Positions 46,430 to 54,629 of a stretch of DNA of 64,000 nt are shown piece by piece. The DNA lies in assembly GCA_964634465.1 (NCBI GenBank), contig CAZWLY010000002.1, positions 124,001 through 188,000 of the forward strand, read 5' to 3'. The stretch's first letter is position 1. Each line of letters begins with the position of its first letter. Below the pieces are notes generated by a model that saw only the letters and a program-made list of their open reading frames with translations, had not been told where the DNA came from and ran no database searches. A program made the translations under genes and the position numbers. The stretch is from CAZWLY01 sp964634465 (GTDB taxonomy: Bacteria > Desulfobacterota > Desulfarculia > G963662305).

Positions 46430-48022
46430 GTGGAGAGCTTGCTGAACGCCATGAAACAGTTCTTGACCGTCTTCAAGGAACTGCCGCCGGCAAAGAAAGC
46501 CGGGGTCTTGGCCGTGCTGGCCTTGGTGGCGGCCAGCTTCGTGGGTTTGATGGTCATCACCGGCCAGAAGGATTACCAGGTTCTCTTCTCCAGGCTTTCC
46601 AGCGAGGACGCGGCCGCGGTGGTGGAGAAGCTCAAGGAACGCCGGGTGCCCTACCGACTGGCCGCCAACGGGAGCACCGTTTTGGTGCCCCGGGACGACC
46701 TCTACGAGACTAGGCTGGTCCTCGCCGGGGAGGGCGTGCCGGCCGGCGGCGGCGTGGGTCTGGAGATATTCGACGAGACCAAGATCGGGGCCACCGAGTT
46801 CGTCCAGCGCATCAACTACCAGCGGGCCCTTCAAGGCGAACTGGCCAGGACGATCAACCAGTTCAAGCAGGTCGAGTCCTCCCGGGTCCACATCGTCACC
46901 CCCCGCCAAAGCCTGTTCGTCGAGGCCCAGAAGCCGACCACGGCGGCGGTGGTGCTGAAGCTCAAAGGCGGGAAAGGGCTTTCCCAGAACGAGGTTCAGG
47001 CCATCGTCAATCTGGTCTCCAGCGCGGTGGAGGGCTTAAGCGCCGAGAACGTGACCGTGGTCGATACCGCCGGCCGGGTGCTCTACGACAAGACCAGGGA
47101 TCGCGACGCCTTCGGGTTGACCGACAGCCAGCTCGATTACCAGCGCCAGTTGGAGGCCAACCTGGCCGAAAAGATCCAGACCCTCCTGGCCGGAGTGGTC
47201 GGGCCGGGCAAGTCCATCGCCAAGGTTTCGGCCAAGATCGATTTCGACAAGGAGTCGCTCGTCGAGGAGAAGTACGATCCCGACGGGGCCGTGGTCCGTT
47301 CCTCCCAGTCCACCGACGAGACCTCCGAGGGCCAGGCCCTGCGCCCGATCGGTTCGCCCGACGAGCAGTTCAAGATCACCGCCGGGGCGGCCGCCGCCGG
47401 TCAGACTCAGAGCAAGTTCGCCCGAACCACCGAAACGCTCAACTATGAGATCAACAAGGTCAACCGGAAGATCATCAAGGCCTCGGGGACCATCGACCGC
47501 CTGTCGGTGGCCGTGCTCATCGACGGCCGCTACGAAACCAAGACCGGGCCCGACGGCAAGACGGTCAAGACCTACGTCCCCCGCTCAGAGGAGGAACTGA
47601 GCCGGTTGACGGCTCTCATTCGTTCGGCAGTGGGGTATAATGAGGCCAGAGGCGACGTCATCGAGGTCTCGTCGATGGCCTTCGAGGGCGTGCCGGAGAC
47701 GCCCGTGGTCGAGCCGACGATCATGGACACGATTCTGGAGTATGTCCGGGCCTACGGCAAGACGGCCCTGGGCCTGATCGTGGCCCTGCTGTTCTTCCTG
47801 TTCGTGGTCCGGCCGATGATCAAGTGGAGCGGGCGCGAACTGAAGGAGGCGGTGGTGGAGGTGCCCAAGCTGCCCGTGTCCGAGGAGGAGACCGAGGCCG
47901 AACTGGAAGACCTGAGGCGCAAGATGAGCCCCCGGGCCAAGGCGCAGATGCTGGTGGAGCAGGAGCCGGATATGGCCATCGAGGTCTTGAAGACCTGGCT
48001 CCACCAGACCGAGGGGCGCTAG
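46430..48022 (+). CDS. fliF: Flagellar M-ring protein FliF
   Basis: This 530-residue protein forms the MS ring. It has two membrane helices, AGVLAVLALVAASFVGLMVI (about 24-43) and TALGLIVALLFFLFVVRP (about 440-457). The periplasmic YscJ/FliF domain lies between them (VLFSRLSSEDAAAVVEKL, ARTINQFKQVESSRVHIV). The cytosolic C terminus (PRAKAQMLVEQEPDMAIEVLKTWL) binds FliG. The start is GTG 46430; ATG 46451 is a less likely start. Length fits the family (about 530-570). Confidence 0.97.
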   Translation: MESLLNAMKQFLTVFKELPPAKKAGVLAVLALVAASFVGLMVITGQKDYQVLFSRLSSEDAAAVVEKLKERRVPYRLAANGSTVLVPRDDLYETRLVLAGEGVPAGGGVGLEIFDETKIGATEFVQRINYQRALQGELARTINQFKQVESSRVHIVTPRQSLFVEAQKPTTAAVVLKLKGGKGLSQNEVQAIVNLVSSAVEGLSAENVTVVDTAGRVLYDKTRDRDAFGLTDSQLDYQRQLEANLAEKIQTLLAGVVGPGKSIAKVSAKIDFDKESLVEEKYDPDGAVVRSSQSTDETSEGQALRPIGSPDEQFKITAGAAAAGQTQSKFARTTETLNYEINKVNRKIIKASGTIDRLSVAVLIDGRYETKTGPDGKTVKTYVPRSEEELSRLTALIRSAVGYNEARGDVIEVSSMAFEGVPETPVVEPTIMDTILEYVRAYGKTALGLIVALLFFLFVVRPMIKWSGRELKEAVVEVPKLPVSEEETEAELEDLRRKMSPRAKAQMLVEQEPDMAIEVLKTWLHQTEGR

Positions 48023-48056
48023 CCGCCTTGAAATCGGATAGATCGGGGAGGAGGGC

Positions 48057-49061
48057 TTGACGGTGACCAACCTCAGCGGACCCCAGAAGGCAGCCGTGGT
48101 CATTCTCGCCATGGGCGAGAAGTTCGCCACCAAGGTTTTCCAGAGCCTGGATGAGGACGAGATCAGGGAACTGAGCCGGCAGATGACCCTCATCCGCAAC
48201 GTACCGGCCGACGTGGTCGATGCGACCATCAGCGAGTTCAACGAGCAGATAGGCGCCGATCTGGATTTGGTGGTCCGGGGCGACCAGTTCGTCCAGAAGG
48301 CGCTCACCGAGGCCAAGGGCGAGGAGGCGGTGCCGCTCTTGGAGGAGTTGGCCGGCATCCGCCAGACCGAGCCCTTTGCCAAGGTCAAGAGCATGGATCC
48401 CAGGGTCCTGGCCAACTTCATCAAGAACGAGCACCCCCAGACCATCGCCGTCATCGCCGCCCACCTGCCGCCGAATCAGGCGGCCGAGCTGATCCGCCTC
48501 TTCCCCGAGGCGCTCCAGCAGGAGGTGGTGCTCAGGATAGCCACCCTGGAGACCATTCCGCCCGGCATCGTCGACGAGATCGACCGGGTTCTCCAAGAAG
48601 AGGTCGTCACCGAGGACGCCGGTACGGGCGGCCCGGTGGGCGGAGTGGAGGCCGTGGCCGAACTGTTGAACCACGTCGACAAGGCCACCGAGGAGATGAT
48701 CCTGGAGCGGCTGGACGAGTACAAGAGCGAGCTGGCCGACCAGGTGCGCCAGTTGATGTTCGTCTTCGAGGACCTGCTCTCCATCGACGATCGAGGCATC
48801 AGGACCATTCTCAAGGAGGTCTCCAACGAGGACCTGACCCTGGCTCTCAAGACCGCCTCCGAGGACCTCAAGGAGAAGATCCTGAGCAACGTCTCCGAGC
48901 GGGCCGCGGCCATGATCACCGAGGACCTGGAGGTTCTGGGGCCGGTCCGGCTCTCGGACGTGGAACGGGCCCAGCAGAACATCACCCGGGTGGCCCGCAG
49001 ACTGGAGCAAGAGGGCAAGATCGTCATCGGCTCCAAGGGCGGCGAGGATATCTTTGTCTGA
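48057..49061 (+). CDS. fliG: Flagellar motor switch protein FliG
   Basis: This 334-residue rotor protein couples the stator to rotation. FliG_N, middle and C domains are visible: LSGPQKAAVVILAMGEKFATK, NEHPQTIAVIAAHLPPNQA (EHPQT hallmark, about 122), and the C-terminal torque helix with the charged DEYKSELADQVRQLMFVFEDLLSIDDRGI and ISNERAA-like segment LSNVSERAAAMI. TTG 48057 lies after GGGGAGGAGGG; GTG 48063 is possible. Its last 8 bases overlap fliH. Confidence 0.96.
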   Translation: MTVTNLSGPQKAAVVILAMGEKFATKVFQSLDEDEIRELSRQMTLIRNVPADVVDATISEFNEQIGADLDLVVRGDQFVQKALTEAKGEEAVPLLEELAGIRQTEPFAKVKSMDPRVLANFIKNEHPQTIAVIAAHLPPNQAAELIRLFPEALQQEVVLRIATLETIPPGIVDEIDRVLQEEVVTEDAGTGGPVGGVEAVAELLNHVDKATEEMILERLDEYKSELADQVRQLMFVFEDLLSIDDRGIRTILKEVSNEDLTLALKTASEDLKEKILSNVSERAAAMITEDLEVLGPVRLSDVERAQQNITRVARRLEQEGKIVIGSKGGEDIFV

Positions 49062-49860
49062 TCGATCGAGAGTCATCCGGGCCGAAGAGGCGGCGGCGCG
49101 GGACATCCGTCCCCTGGATCTGAGCGCCTTTTTGGAGGCGCATCCCAAAGAGGAGAGCCGCCAAAAGCCCTTCCAGTTGGCCGAGTACCTGGAGGAAGCC
49201 GGCCGGAAGGAGCGCCTCCGTTTTCAGGCCCAGTTCGGCGCCATCGACCCCGAGCCCCTCCACGACGAGACCGAGCTGATCGAAGAAGAGCCCCGGCCCA
49301 GCCCGGAGGAGCTGATCGCCGAGGCCAGGGCCGAGGCCGAGGCCATCCGGGAAGAGGCCCGAGAGGAGGGGCGCCGGGCCGGTTACGAGGCCGGCCTCAA
49401 AGCGGCCGAAGAGAGTCTCAACCAGGCCGTGGCCGAACTGGCCGCGGCGGTGGAGGAGGTGGCCGTCTTCCGGGGCCGCCTGCTGGAGCGGCTCAAGGAA
49501 GAGATCGTCGGCCTGATCGTCCTGGCCGCCTCCAAGGTGGTGGCCAAGGAGCTGGAGAGCGACCGCGAGACGGTGGCGCGGCTGGTGGACGAGGCCCTCG
49601 ATCACATGCGCCACGACCAGTGGGTCACCGTCCGGCTCAACCCGGATCAGGCGGCCATGATCGAGGAGCGCAAGCCGCAGTTGGTCGCTGATCACCCCCA
49701 TCTCGACGGCATCGACATCGAGGCCGACCCGGAAATCGAGCCGGGCGGCTGCATCGTGGTCAGCGAGAGCGAGGAAGTGGACGCCACCATCGGCGCCAGG
49801 CTGGAAGTGCTGGGCGAGATCATGGAACGGACCTTGAGAGGGCTGACCGATGGGGCTTGA
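49054..49860 (+). CDS. fliH: Flagellar assembly protein FliH
   Basis: This 268-residue protein is the negative regulator and stalk of the FliI ATPase. A variable N-terminal part is followed by a helical stretch with GxxxG-type repeats (EEGRRAGYEAGLKAAEESL, about 107-125), then a domain like V-ATPase subunit E (VGLIVLAASKVVAKELES and DPEIEPGGCIVVSES). The start TTG 49054 overlaps fliG, and the end overlaps fliI by 11 bases. Translation of the three genes is therefore chained. Confidence 0.92.
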   Translation: MSDRSRVIRAEEAAARDIRPLDLSAFLEAHPKEESRQKPFQLAEYLEEAGRKERLRFQAQFGAIDPEPLHDETELIEEEPRPSPEELIAEARAEAEAIREEAREEGRRAGYEAGLKAAEESLNQAVAELAAAVEEVAVFRGRLLERLKEEIVGLIVLAASKVVAKELESDRETVARLVDEALDHMRHDQWVTVRLNPDQAAMIEERKPQLVADHPHLDGIDIEADPEIEPGGCIVVSESEEVDATIGARLEVLGEIMERTLRGLTDGA

Positions 49861-51250
49861 TCTGGATCTGTCGGTCTTCGAGCGAACCCTCAAGACCGCC
49901 CGCTTCGTTCGGACCCACGGGCGGGTGGTCGAGGTGGTCGGTTTGGTCATCGAGGGCCAGGGTCTGGAGTCTCCCACCGGCACCATCTGCCGGATCGAGA
50001 CGGCCGACGGCGGGGTGGTCCGGGCCGAGGTGGTCGGCTTTCGGGCCGGCAACACGCTTTTGATGGCCTACGGCGACGTGCGCGGCATCCGGCCGGGAGC
50101 CAGAATCAGCCCCGAGGACGGCCAGGCCGTGGCCAGGGTCGGCCAGGGTCTTCTGGGACGGGTGATCGACGGCTTGGGCGAGCCGATCGACGGCAAGGGA
50201 CCGCTTAACTACGACAAGCTTTATCCTCTCTACGGCCAGCCGATCAACCCTCTGGAGCGACCGCGCATCACCCAGCCGGTTGATGTCGGGGTGAGGGCGA
50301 TCAACGGCTTGATCACCATCGGCCGGGGCCAGCGCATCGGCGTTTTCTCCGGCTCGGGCGTGGGCAAATCGACCCTGCTGGGCATGATCGCCCGCAACAC
50401 CTCGGCCGACGTGTCGGTGGTCGGGCTGATCGGCGAGCGCGGCCGCGAGGTCAAGGAGTTCATCGAACGCGACCTGGGCCGGGAGGGGCTCGAACGCTCG
50501 GTGGTCGTGGCCGCCACCTCGGATCAGCCGCCGTTGGTTCGGATGCGAGGCGCCCATCTGGCCACCTGCATCGCCGAGTATTTCCGCGATCAGGGTAAAA
50601 ACGTCATCTTGATGATCGATTCCATGACCCGCTTCTCCATGGCCGGCCGGGAGGTCGGCCTGGCCGCGGGCGAGCCGCCGACGACCAAGGGCTACACCCC
50701 CTCGGTTTTCGCCCAACTGCCCAAGATTCTGGAGCGGGCCGGCAATTTCGAGGGCGGCGGCTCGATAACCGGCATCTACGCCGTCCTGGTCGAGGGCGAC
50801 GACTTCAACGATCCGGTGGCCGACGCCATGCGCTCGATCCTCGACGGCCACATCGTCCTGACCAGGGAGTTGGCCGAGCTGAACCATTACCCGGCCATCG
50901 ACGTCTTGAAGTCGGTGTCACGGTTGATGATCGACGTCGTGCCGGAAGACCATCTGGAGCTGGCCAACCAGTTTTTCAAGCTGATGGCCACCTACCGGCG
51001 AAACGAAGACCTGATCAACATCGGGGCCTACGTCAAGGGCTCCAACCCGGAGATCGACCGGGCGCTCAACATGATCGGCGGAATGAACGACTACCTGATC
51101 CAGCCCATCACCCAGCGAGTCAGCCTGGAAGACTCCAAGGCCCAGTTGGCCGCGCTGATGGCCAGAGCCGGCCTCCCGCCGGCCCAGGGCGAAGCCCGGC
51201 CGCCGGCCGCCGAACCCGCCTCCGCCCCGGCCGTAGGGGGTAGCGCCTGA
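49850..51250 (+). CDS. fliI: Flagellum-specific ATPase FliI
   Basis: This 466-residue ATPase delivers substrates to the flagellar export gate. It is related to F1 beta. Walker A is GVFSGSGVGKSTLLGMIA (about 164-181), the DSMTR motif is in NVILMIDSMTRFSMAGREVGL (about 252) and the export-type E-R-A-G segment in LPKILERAGNFEGGGSIT. A Pro/Ala-rich C-terminal tail extends beyond the usual end. The start overlaps fliH and the stop overlaps fliJ by one base. Confidence 0.97.
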   Translation: MGLDLDLSVFERTLKTARFVRTHGRVVEVVGLVIEGQGLESPTGTICRIETADGGVVRAEVVGFRAGNTLLMAYGDVRGIRPGARISPEDGQAVARVGQGLLGRVIDGLGEPIDGKGPLNYDKLYPLYGQPINPLERPRITQPVDVGVRAINGLITIGRGQRIGVFSGSGVGKSTLLGMIARNTSADVSVVGLIGERGREVKEFIERDLGREGLERSVVVAATSDQPPLVRMRGAHLATCIAEYFRDQGKNVILMIDSMTRFSMAGREVGLAAGEPPTTKGYTPSVFAQLPKILERAGNFEGGGSITGIYAVLVEGDDFNDPVADAMRSILDGHIVLTRELAELNHYPAIDVLKSVSRLMIDVVPEDHLELANQFFKLMATYRRNEDLINIGAYVKGSNPEIDRALNMIGGMNDYLIQPITQRVSLEDSKAQLAALMARAGLPPAQGEARPPAAEPASAPAVGGSA

Positions 51251-51696
51251 TGTTCAAGTTTCGACTGGAGGCGGTCTTGCGCCAGCGCCAGCAGCAGTTG
51301 GAGGAGGCCCAGTTGGCCCTGGCCGAGGCCATGCGGCGGGAGATCGAGCTCAGGCGCTTGCTCGGGCGATTGCGGGAGGAGAAGGAAGAGAGCCGCCGGG
51401 AGCTGAGACGGGCCGAGGCCGAGGGGTTGAGCGCCGACGAGTTCCTGTTGAGACGATGGCACCTGGACGGCCTCCGACTCAAGATCGCCCAGACCGCCAA
51501 GAAGCTGGAGGAGAGCGTGGCCGAAGTGCATCGAAGGCGGAGCCGGCTGATGGAGGCGGCCAAGAGAAAGAAGATGGTCGAGACCCTCAAGCACAAGGCT
51601 TTTTCGGCCTATCAGGCCCAGGAGCGACGCCAGGAGCGGATCATGCTCGACGAGTTCGCGGTACTCGGTTTCGCCCGAGCCAGGGGTAAGAACTGA
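51250..51696 (+). CDS. fliJ: Flagellar export protein FliJ
   Basis: This 148-residue, almost fully coiled-coil protein is the central stalk of the export ATPase. Typical start MFKFRLEAVLRQRQQQLEEAQ and heptad-rich helices follow throughout. Identity rests on the N terminus, size and position directly after fliI. Its start shares one base with the fliI stop (TGATG), and it ends on the same base as the next start. Confidence 0.9.
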   Translation: MFKFRLEAVLRQRQQQLEEAQLALAEAMRREIELRRLLGRLREEKEESRRELRRAEAEGLSADEFLLRRWHLDGLRLKIAQTAKKLEESVAEVHRRRSRLMEAAKRKKMVETLKHKAFSAYQAQERRQERIMLDEFAVLGFARARGKN

Positions 51697-52358
51697 TGGC
51701 CGAGGTCAAAAAGAGACGCGGCAAGTGGTTCTGGCTCCAGCTCGGCCTGATCGGCCTGCTCACCGCCAAGCTGGTCCTGGCCGGTTTCGGGTTCGGCCGG
51801 GACTGGTTCGGCCAGGTGCTCGACCCCCAATCGGCCGAGGCCCAGGAGGCCGGCGGCAAGGCCAAGGCGACGAAGAAGGGCGAGCCGGCCGAGAAGGCCG
51901 GGACCAAGACGGCCAAGGAAGGCGAGAAGCCGGCCTCGGACAAAGCGCCTACTCCGGCCGCCCAGGCCGAGCTGTTGAGGACCATCGAACGGGAGCGGGC
52001 CAGGCTGGCCAAGCAGGAAGCCGAGCTGGACAAGAAGCGCCAGGAGCTCTTGGCCCTCCAGCAAGACGTCGACGCCAAGATGGCCGCCCTGAAGAAGCTC
52101 CGCCAGGAGTTCGAGGCTCAGGTGGCCGAGGAAAAGAAGCGCCAGAACCAGCGCATCAAGCATCTGGTGGCCCTCTACAGCAACATGAAGCCGGCCGCGG
52201 CCGCGGCGGTGATCGAGAAGATGGACGAGGACATCGCCGTGGAGATCTTCCGCCGGATGCGGGGCCGGGAGGCGGGCAAGATCCTGGCCAACGTCAAGCC
52301 CGAGCTGGCTTCCCGGATCACCAAGAAGCTCTCTGAATCGCCGGAGAAAACGAAATAG
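51696..52358 (+). CDS. MotE-like flagellar chaperone (MgtE-N-like domain)
   Basis: This 220-residue protein has one N-terminal membrane helix (WFWLQLGLIGLLTAKLVLAG, about 11-30), a Lys/Ala/Glu linker, a coiled coil (about 88-155, ERERARLAKQEAELDKKRQEL) and a C-terminal MgtE-N-like domain (LYSNMKPAAAAAVIEKMDED, AVEIFRRMRGREAGKIL). This layout and the place after fliJ match MotE, a chaperone for MotC in rhizobia, and related deltaproteobacterial proteins. The role here is inferred. Last gene of the operon. The following 250 bases hold no gene until the pseudogene. Confidence 0.85.
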   Translation: MAEVKKRRGKWFWLQLGLIGLLTAKLVLAGFGFGRDWFGQVLDPQSAEAQEAGGKAKATKKGEPAEKAGTKTAKEGEKPASDKAPTPAAQAELLRTIERERARLAKQEAELDKKRQELLALQQDVDAKMAALKKLRQEFEAQVAEEKKRQNQRIKHLVALYSNMKPAAAAAVIEKMDEDIAVEIFRRMRGREAGKILANVKPELASRITKKLSESPEKTK

Positions 52359-52572
52359 CGTCATGCGCCCGGTTTTTGGAGGGCTCGCTCTGTTCCCGGT
52401 TTCCATCTCGGGGCGGAGTCGAGCGCCTTGCCGGGCGAGATGGCGGCGCCCTTTGTTTCGCCCCAGCCATCCCGTCTCGTTGCGGTGATCGCCGACCGAC
52501 CCCCTTGAGCCCCGAAGGTCTCGGTTTTTCGACCAGGCCGGACGGAATCGCTCCCGTTTCCCTTTCCGAAAA

Positions 52573-52601
52573 TTGGCGGCTCGCCGTTTTGGAACTATAA
52601 T
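52573..52601 (+). promoter_or_regulatory. Intact promoter before the decayed histidine kinase
   Basis: TTGGCG at 52573-52578 and a perfect TATAAT at 52596-52601 have a 17-base spacer. The ATG at 52610 is 8 bases after the -10 box, so the transcript would have almost no leader. The gene it serves is broken. Confidence 0.55.
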
Positions 52602-52609
52602 TGACGGTG

Positions 52610-54361
52610 ATGTCGGGCCGGGCGAACGTGAAAAATATCACCTTGGAAAGAAGCTTTTTACTGCTGTCTTTCCTGGGGCTGCTCGTTTTCGGCGTCGTCT
52701 TCGTGTGGGTCATCAACACGTTCATTGGAGCGTAACATGCTGTCCCGCTCCGAGGAGATCACCGCCGACATAGTCTCCGAGGAGGTCCGACACGAGTTCT
52801 AGGTCGATGAACTCCAAGAGCCGAAGGCCGGTCCCGAGTACGACGCCTTTTCAGAAAGAGTCCGGCTGCTGTCGTTCGGTTCTCATGTCGTGCGGATAAA
52901 GGTCTGGAACCGGGATCGGACGGTGATTTGGGCCGACGACCGGCGCTTGATCGGCCAGAGCTTTCCCGACAACGAAGAGCTCAACCAGGCCTAGTCCGGC
53001 CGGGTGGCCTCCGAGGTCAGCTTTCTCGACAAGGATGAGAACCTTTTCGAACGGCGCTACGGCCGTTTGCTGGAACTTTACGTCCCCATCAGTTTTGGGG
53101 AGAAGGGGCGGGTGGACAGCGTCTTCGAGGTCTACATGAACCTCGAACGACTCTACGACGACATCTCCCTTCAAAAACGCCTCGTTTCCATCCTGACCCT
53201 GATCGGCTTGGCGATCCTGTACGCCCTGCTGTTCGAACTGGTTCGGCGGGCCTCGAAACGGATGGAGTTTCAGACCGAGGAGATAACCCGGTCCGAGGAA
53301 CGATACCGGTCCCTGGTGGAGTCGGCCCAGGACGGGATCGTCTCCATCGATCGCCGGGACAACGTCATCCTGTTCAACCGGGCGGCCGAGGAGATGTTCG
53401 GCTATGTGGCCCGGGAGGTCATCGGCCGCCCGGTGACCCTGTTGATGCCGGAGGAGGATCGCGCCGCGCACCTTGCGGGAGCGAATCGAGTGTTCGCCAC
53501 GGGGACGACCACGGCTACGGGCAAGAGGCTCGAACGCCAGGGCAGGCGCGCTGACGGAGAGCTCTTTCCGGTGGAGATTTCCCTGTCTATGTACGGTGAA
53601 GGCGAAGACATGGTCGTCACCGGCATAATGAGGGACCTGACCGACCACAAGGCGCTTCAGGAGCAGTTGATTCTGGCCGAAAGACAGGCCTCGGTGTCCG
53701 TGGTCGCCGGCAGCATCGGGCACGAATTGAACAACGCCGTGGCCGGGCTGCTGGGTTACGCCGATCTCTTGAGGGCTAAGCCGGACGATGTAGAGTTCGC
53801 CACCAAGTGCGCGGACATATTCAGCACCCAGACCCAACGCCTCAAACTCCACGCCAACAACCTCCTGACCTTGAGCAAGCCCGGAGAACCGCGCCTGAAG
53901 CAGATGACCATCAACCCCTTGCTCGACCGGGTGACGGAGATACTCGTCACCAGCGGGGTGCTGAAAGGCACACCGTCATCAAGGATTACACCGACGACGA
54001 ACTGTGGATCATGGGCGACGAGACCATGCTGGAACAGGTGGTCAGGAATCTGGAGATCAACGCCGCCCACGCCATGACCGGGCACGGCATCCTGACTCTG
54101 ACCACCAAGTCGTCCGAAGACGGCAGCCACGTCGAGTTGTCGGTTCAGCACACCGGGCACGGCATTCCGGAGGAGAATCTGGATCGGATATTCCAACCCT
54201 TCTTCACCACCAAGGAGAAAGGCAAAGGCACCGGCTTGGGGATGTACATCGTCAAACAGATAATCGAGCAGCACAAGGGCTACCTCCGCGTCGAAAGCCG
54301 GGTCGGCCAGGGCACGACAGTCACCATCGGCCTGCCCAGAGTGGATATCATGCCGGAGTGA
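52610..54361 (+). pseudogene. Decayed membrane sensor histidine kinase (PAS-HisKA-HATPase)
   Basis: Pieces in two frames rebuild one kinase: a membrane helix (SFLLLSFLGLLVFGVVFVWV), a periplasmic Cache-like sensor (VRIKVWNRDRTVIWADDRR), a second helix (ILTLIGLAILYALLFEL), a PAS domain (ESAQDGIVSIDRRDNVILFN), an H box (GSIGHELNNAVAGLLG) and an ATPase domain (NLEINAAHAM, GKGTGLGMYIVK). Lesions: one extra G at 52727-52728; TAG at 52800; TAG at 52992; one missing A in the AAA at 53964-53966. The G1 box also reads HTGHGIP, with His (54149-54151) for the essential Asp. Five independent hits mean real decay, not one base error. It lies between two flagellar operons. Confidence 0.92.
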
Positions 54362-54445
54362 GCCGCGGACGATCGTCGCGCCGGCCTCCTTCCCTTGAAG
54401 ATGGTCTCGCCCGAGACCGGTCCTGAAACTTCACCGAAACAGGAT

Positions 54446-54473
54446 TCAAGTTTTTTCGCCGCTGGGCCGATAA
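54446..54473 (+). promoter_or_regulatory. Candidate sigma28 (FliA) promoter upstream of fliK
   Basis: TCAAGTTT (54446-54453), 12 bases, then GCCGATAA (54466-54473). The -10 box is a perfect match to the E. coli FliA consensus and the -35 box has 7 of 8, with a spacer one base longer than usual. Only fliK lies downstream, 150 bases away, with a sigma54 element between. The two may act in tandem, or the sigma28 transcript may be a small RNA. Confidence 0.5.
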
Positions 54474-54574
54474 GTTCCCTAAGCGGCACTATTTGCCTAG
54501 CCGCCGCCCACCGATCGCCGGATGCCTGCTCGTCTAACCTCCCGATAATGCCGTAAAAATTCCCTGGCTACATT

Positions 54575-54590
54575 TTGGCACACCCTTTGC
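54575..54590 (+). promoter_or_regulatory. Sigma54 promoter of fliK-flgD-flgE
   Basis: TTGGCACACCCTTTGC has the full TGGCAC and TTGC blocks at the correct spacing. Transcription would start near 54602, 28 bases before the fliK start. Confidence 0.9.
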
Positions 54591-54629
54591 CGTTGGTTCT
54601 GGCCGAAGCCTTTTGACTGGAGGTTCGGT

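Noticed and set aside
52800..52994. Two in-frame TAG codons that could be read as pyrrolysine
   Set aside because: The same gene also has two frameshifts and a lost catalytic Asp, so decay explains all of them; no pyl genes are in the window, and histidine kinases are not known to need pyrrolysine.
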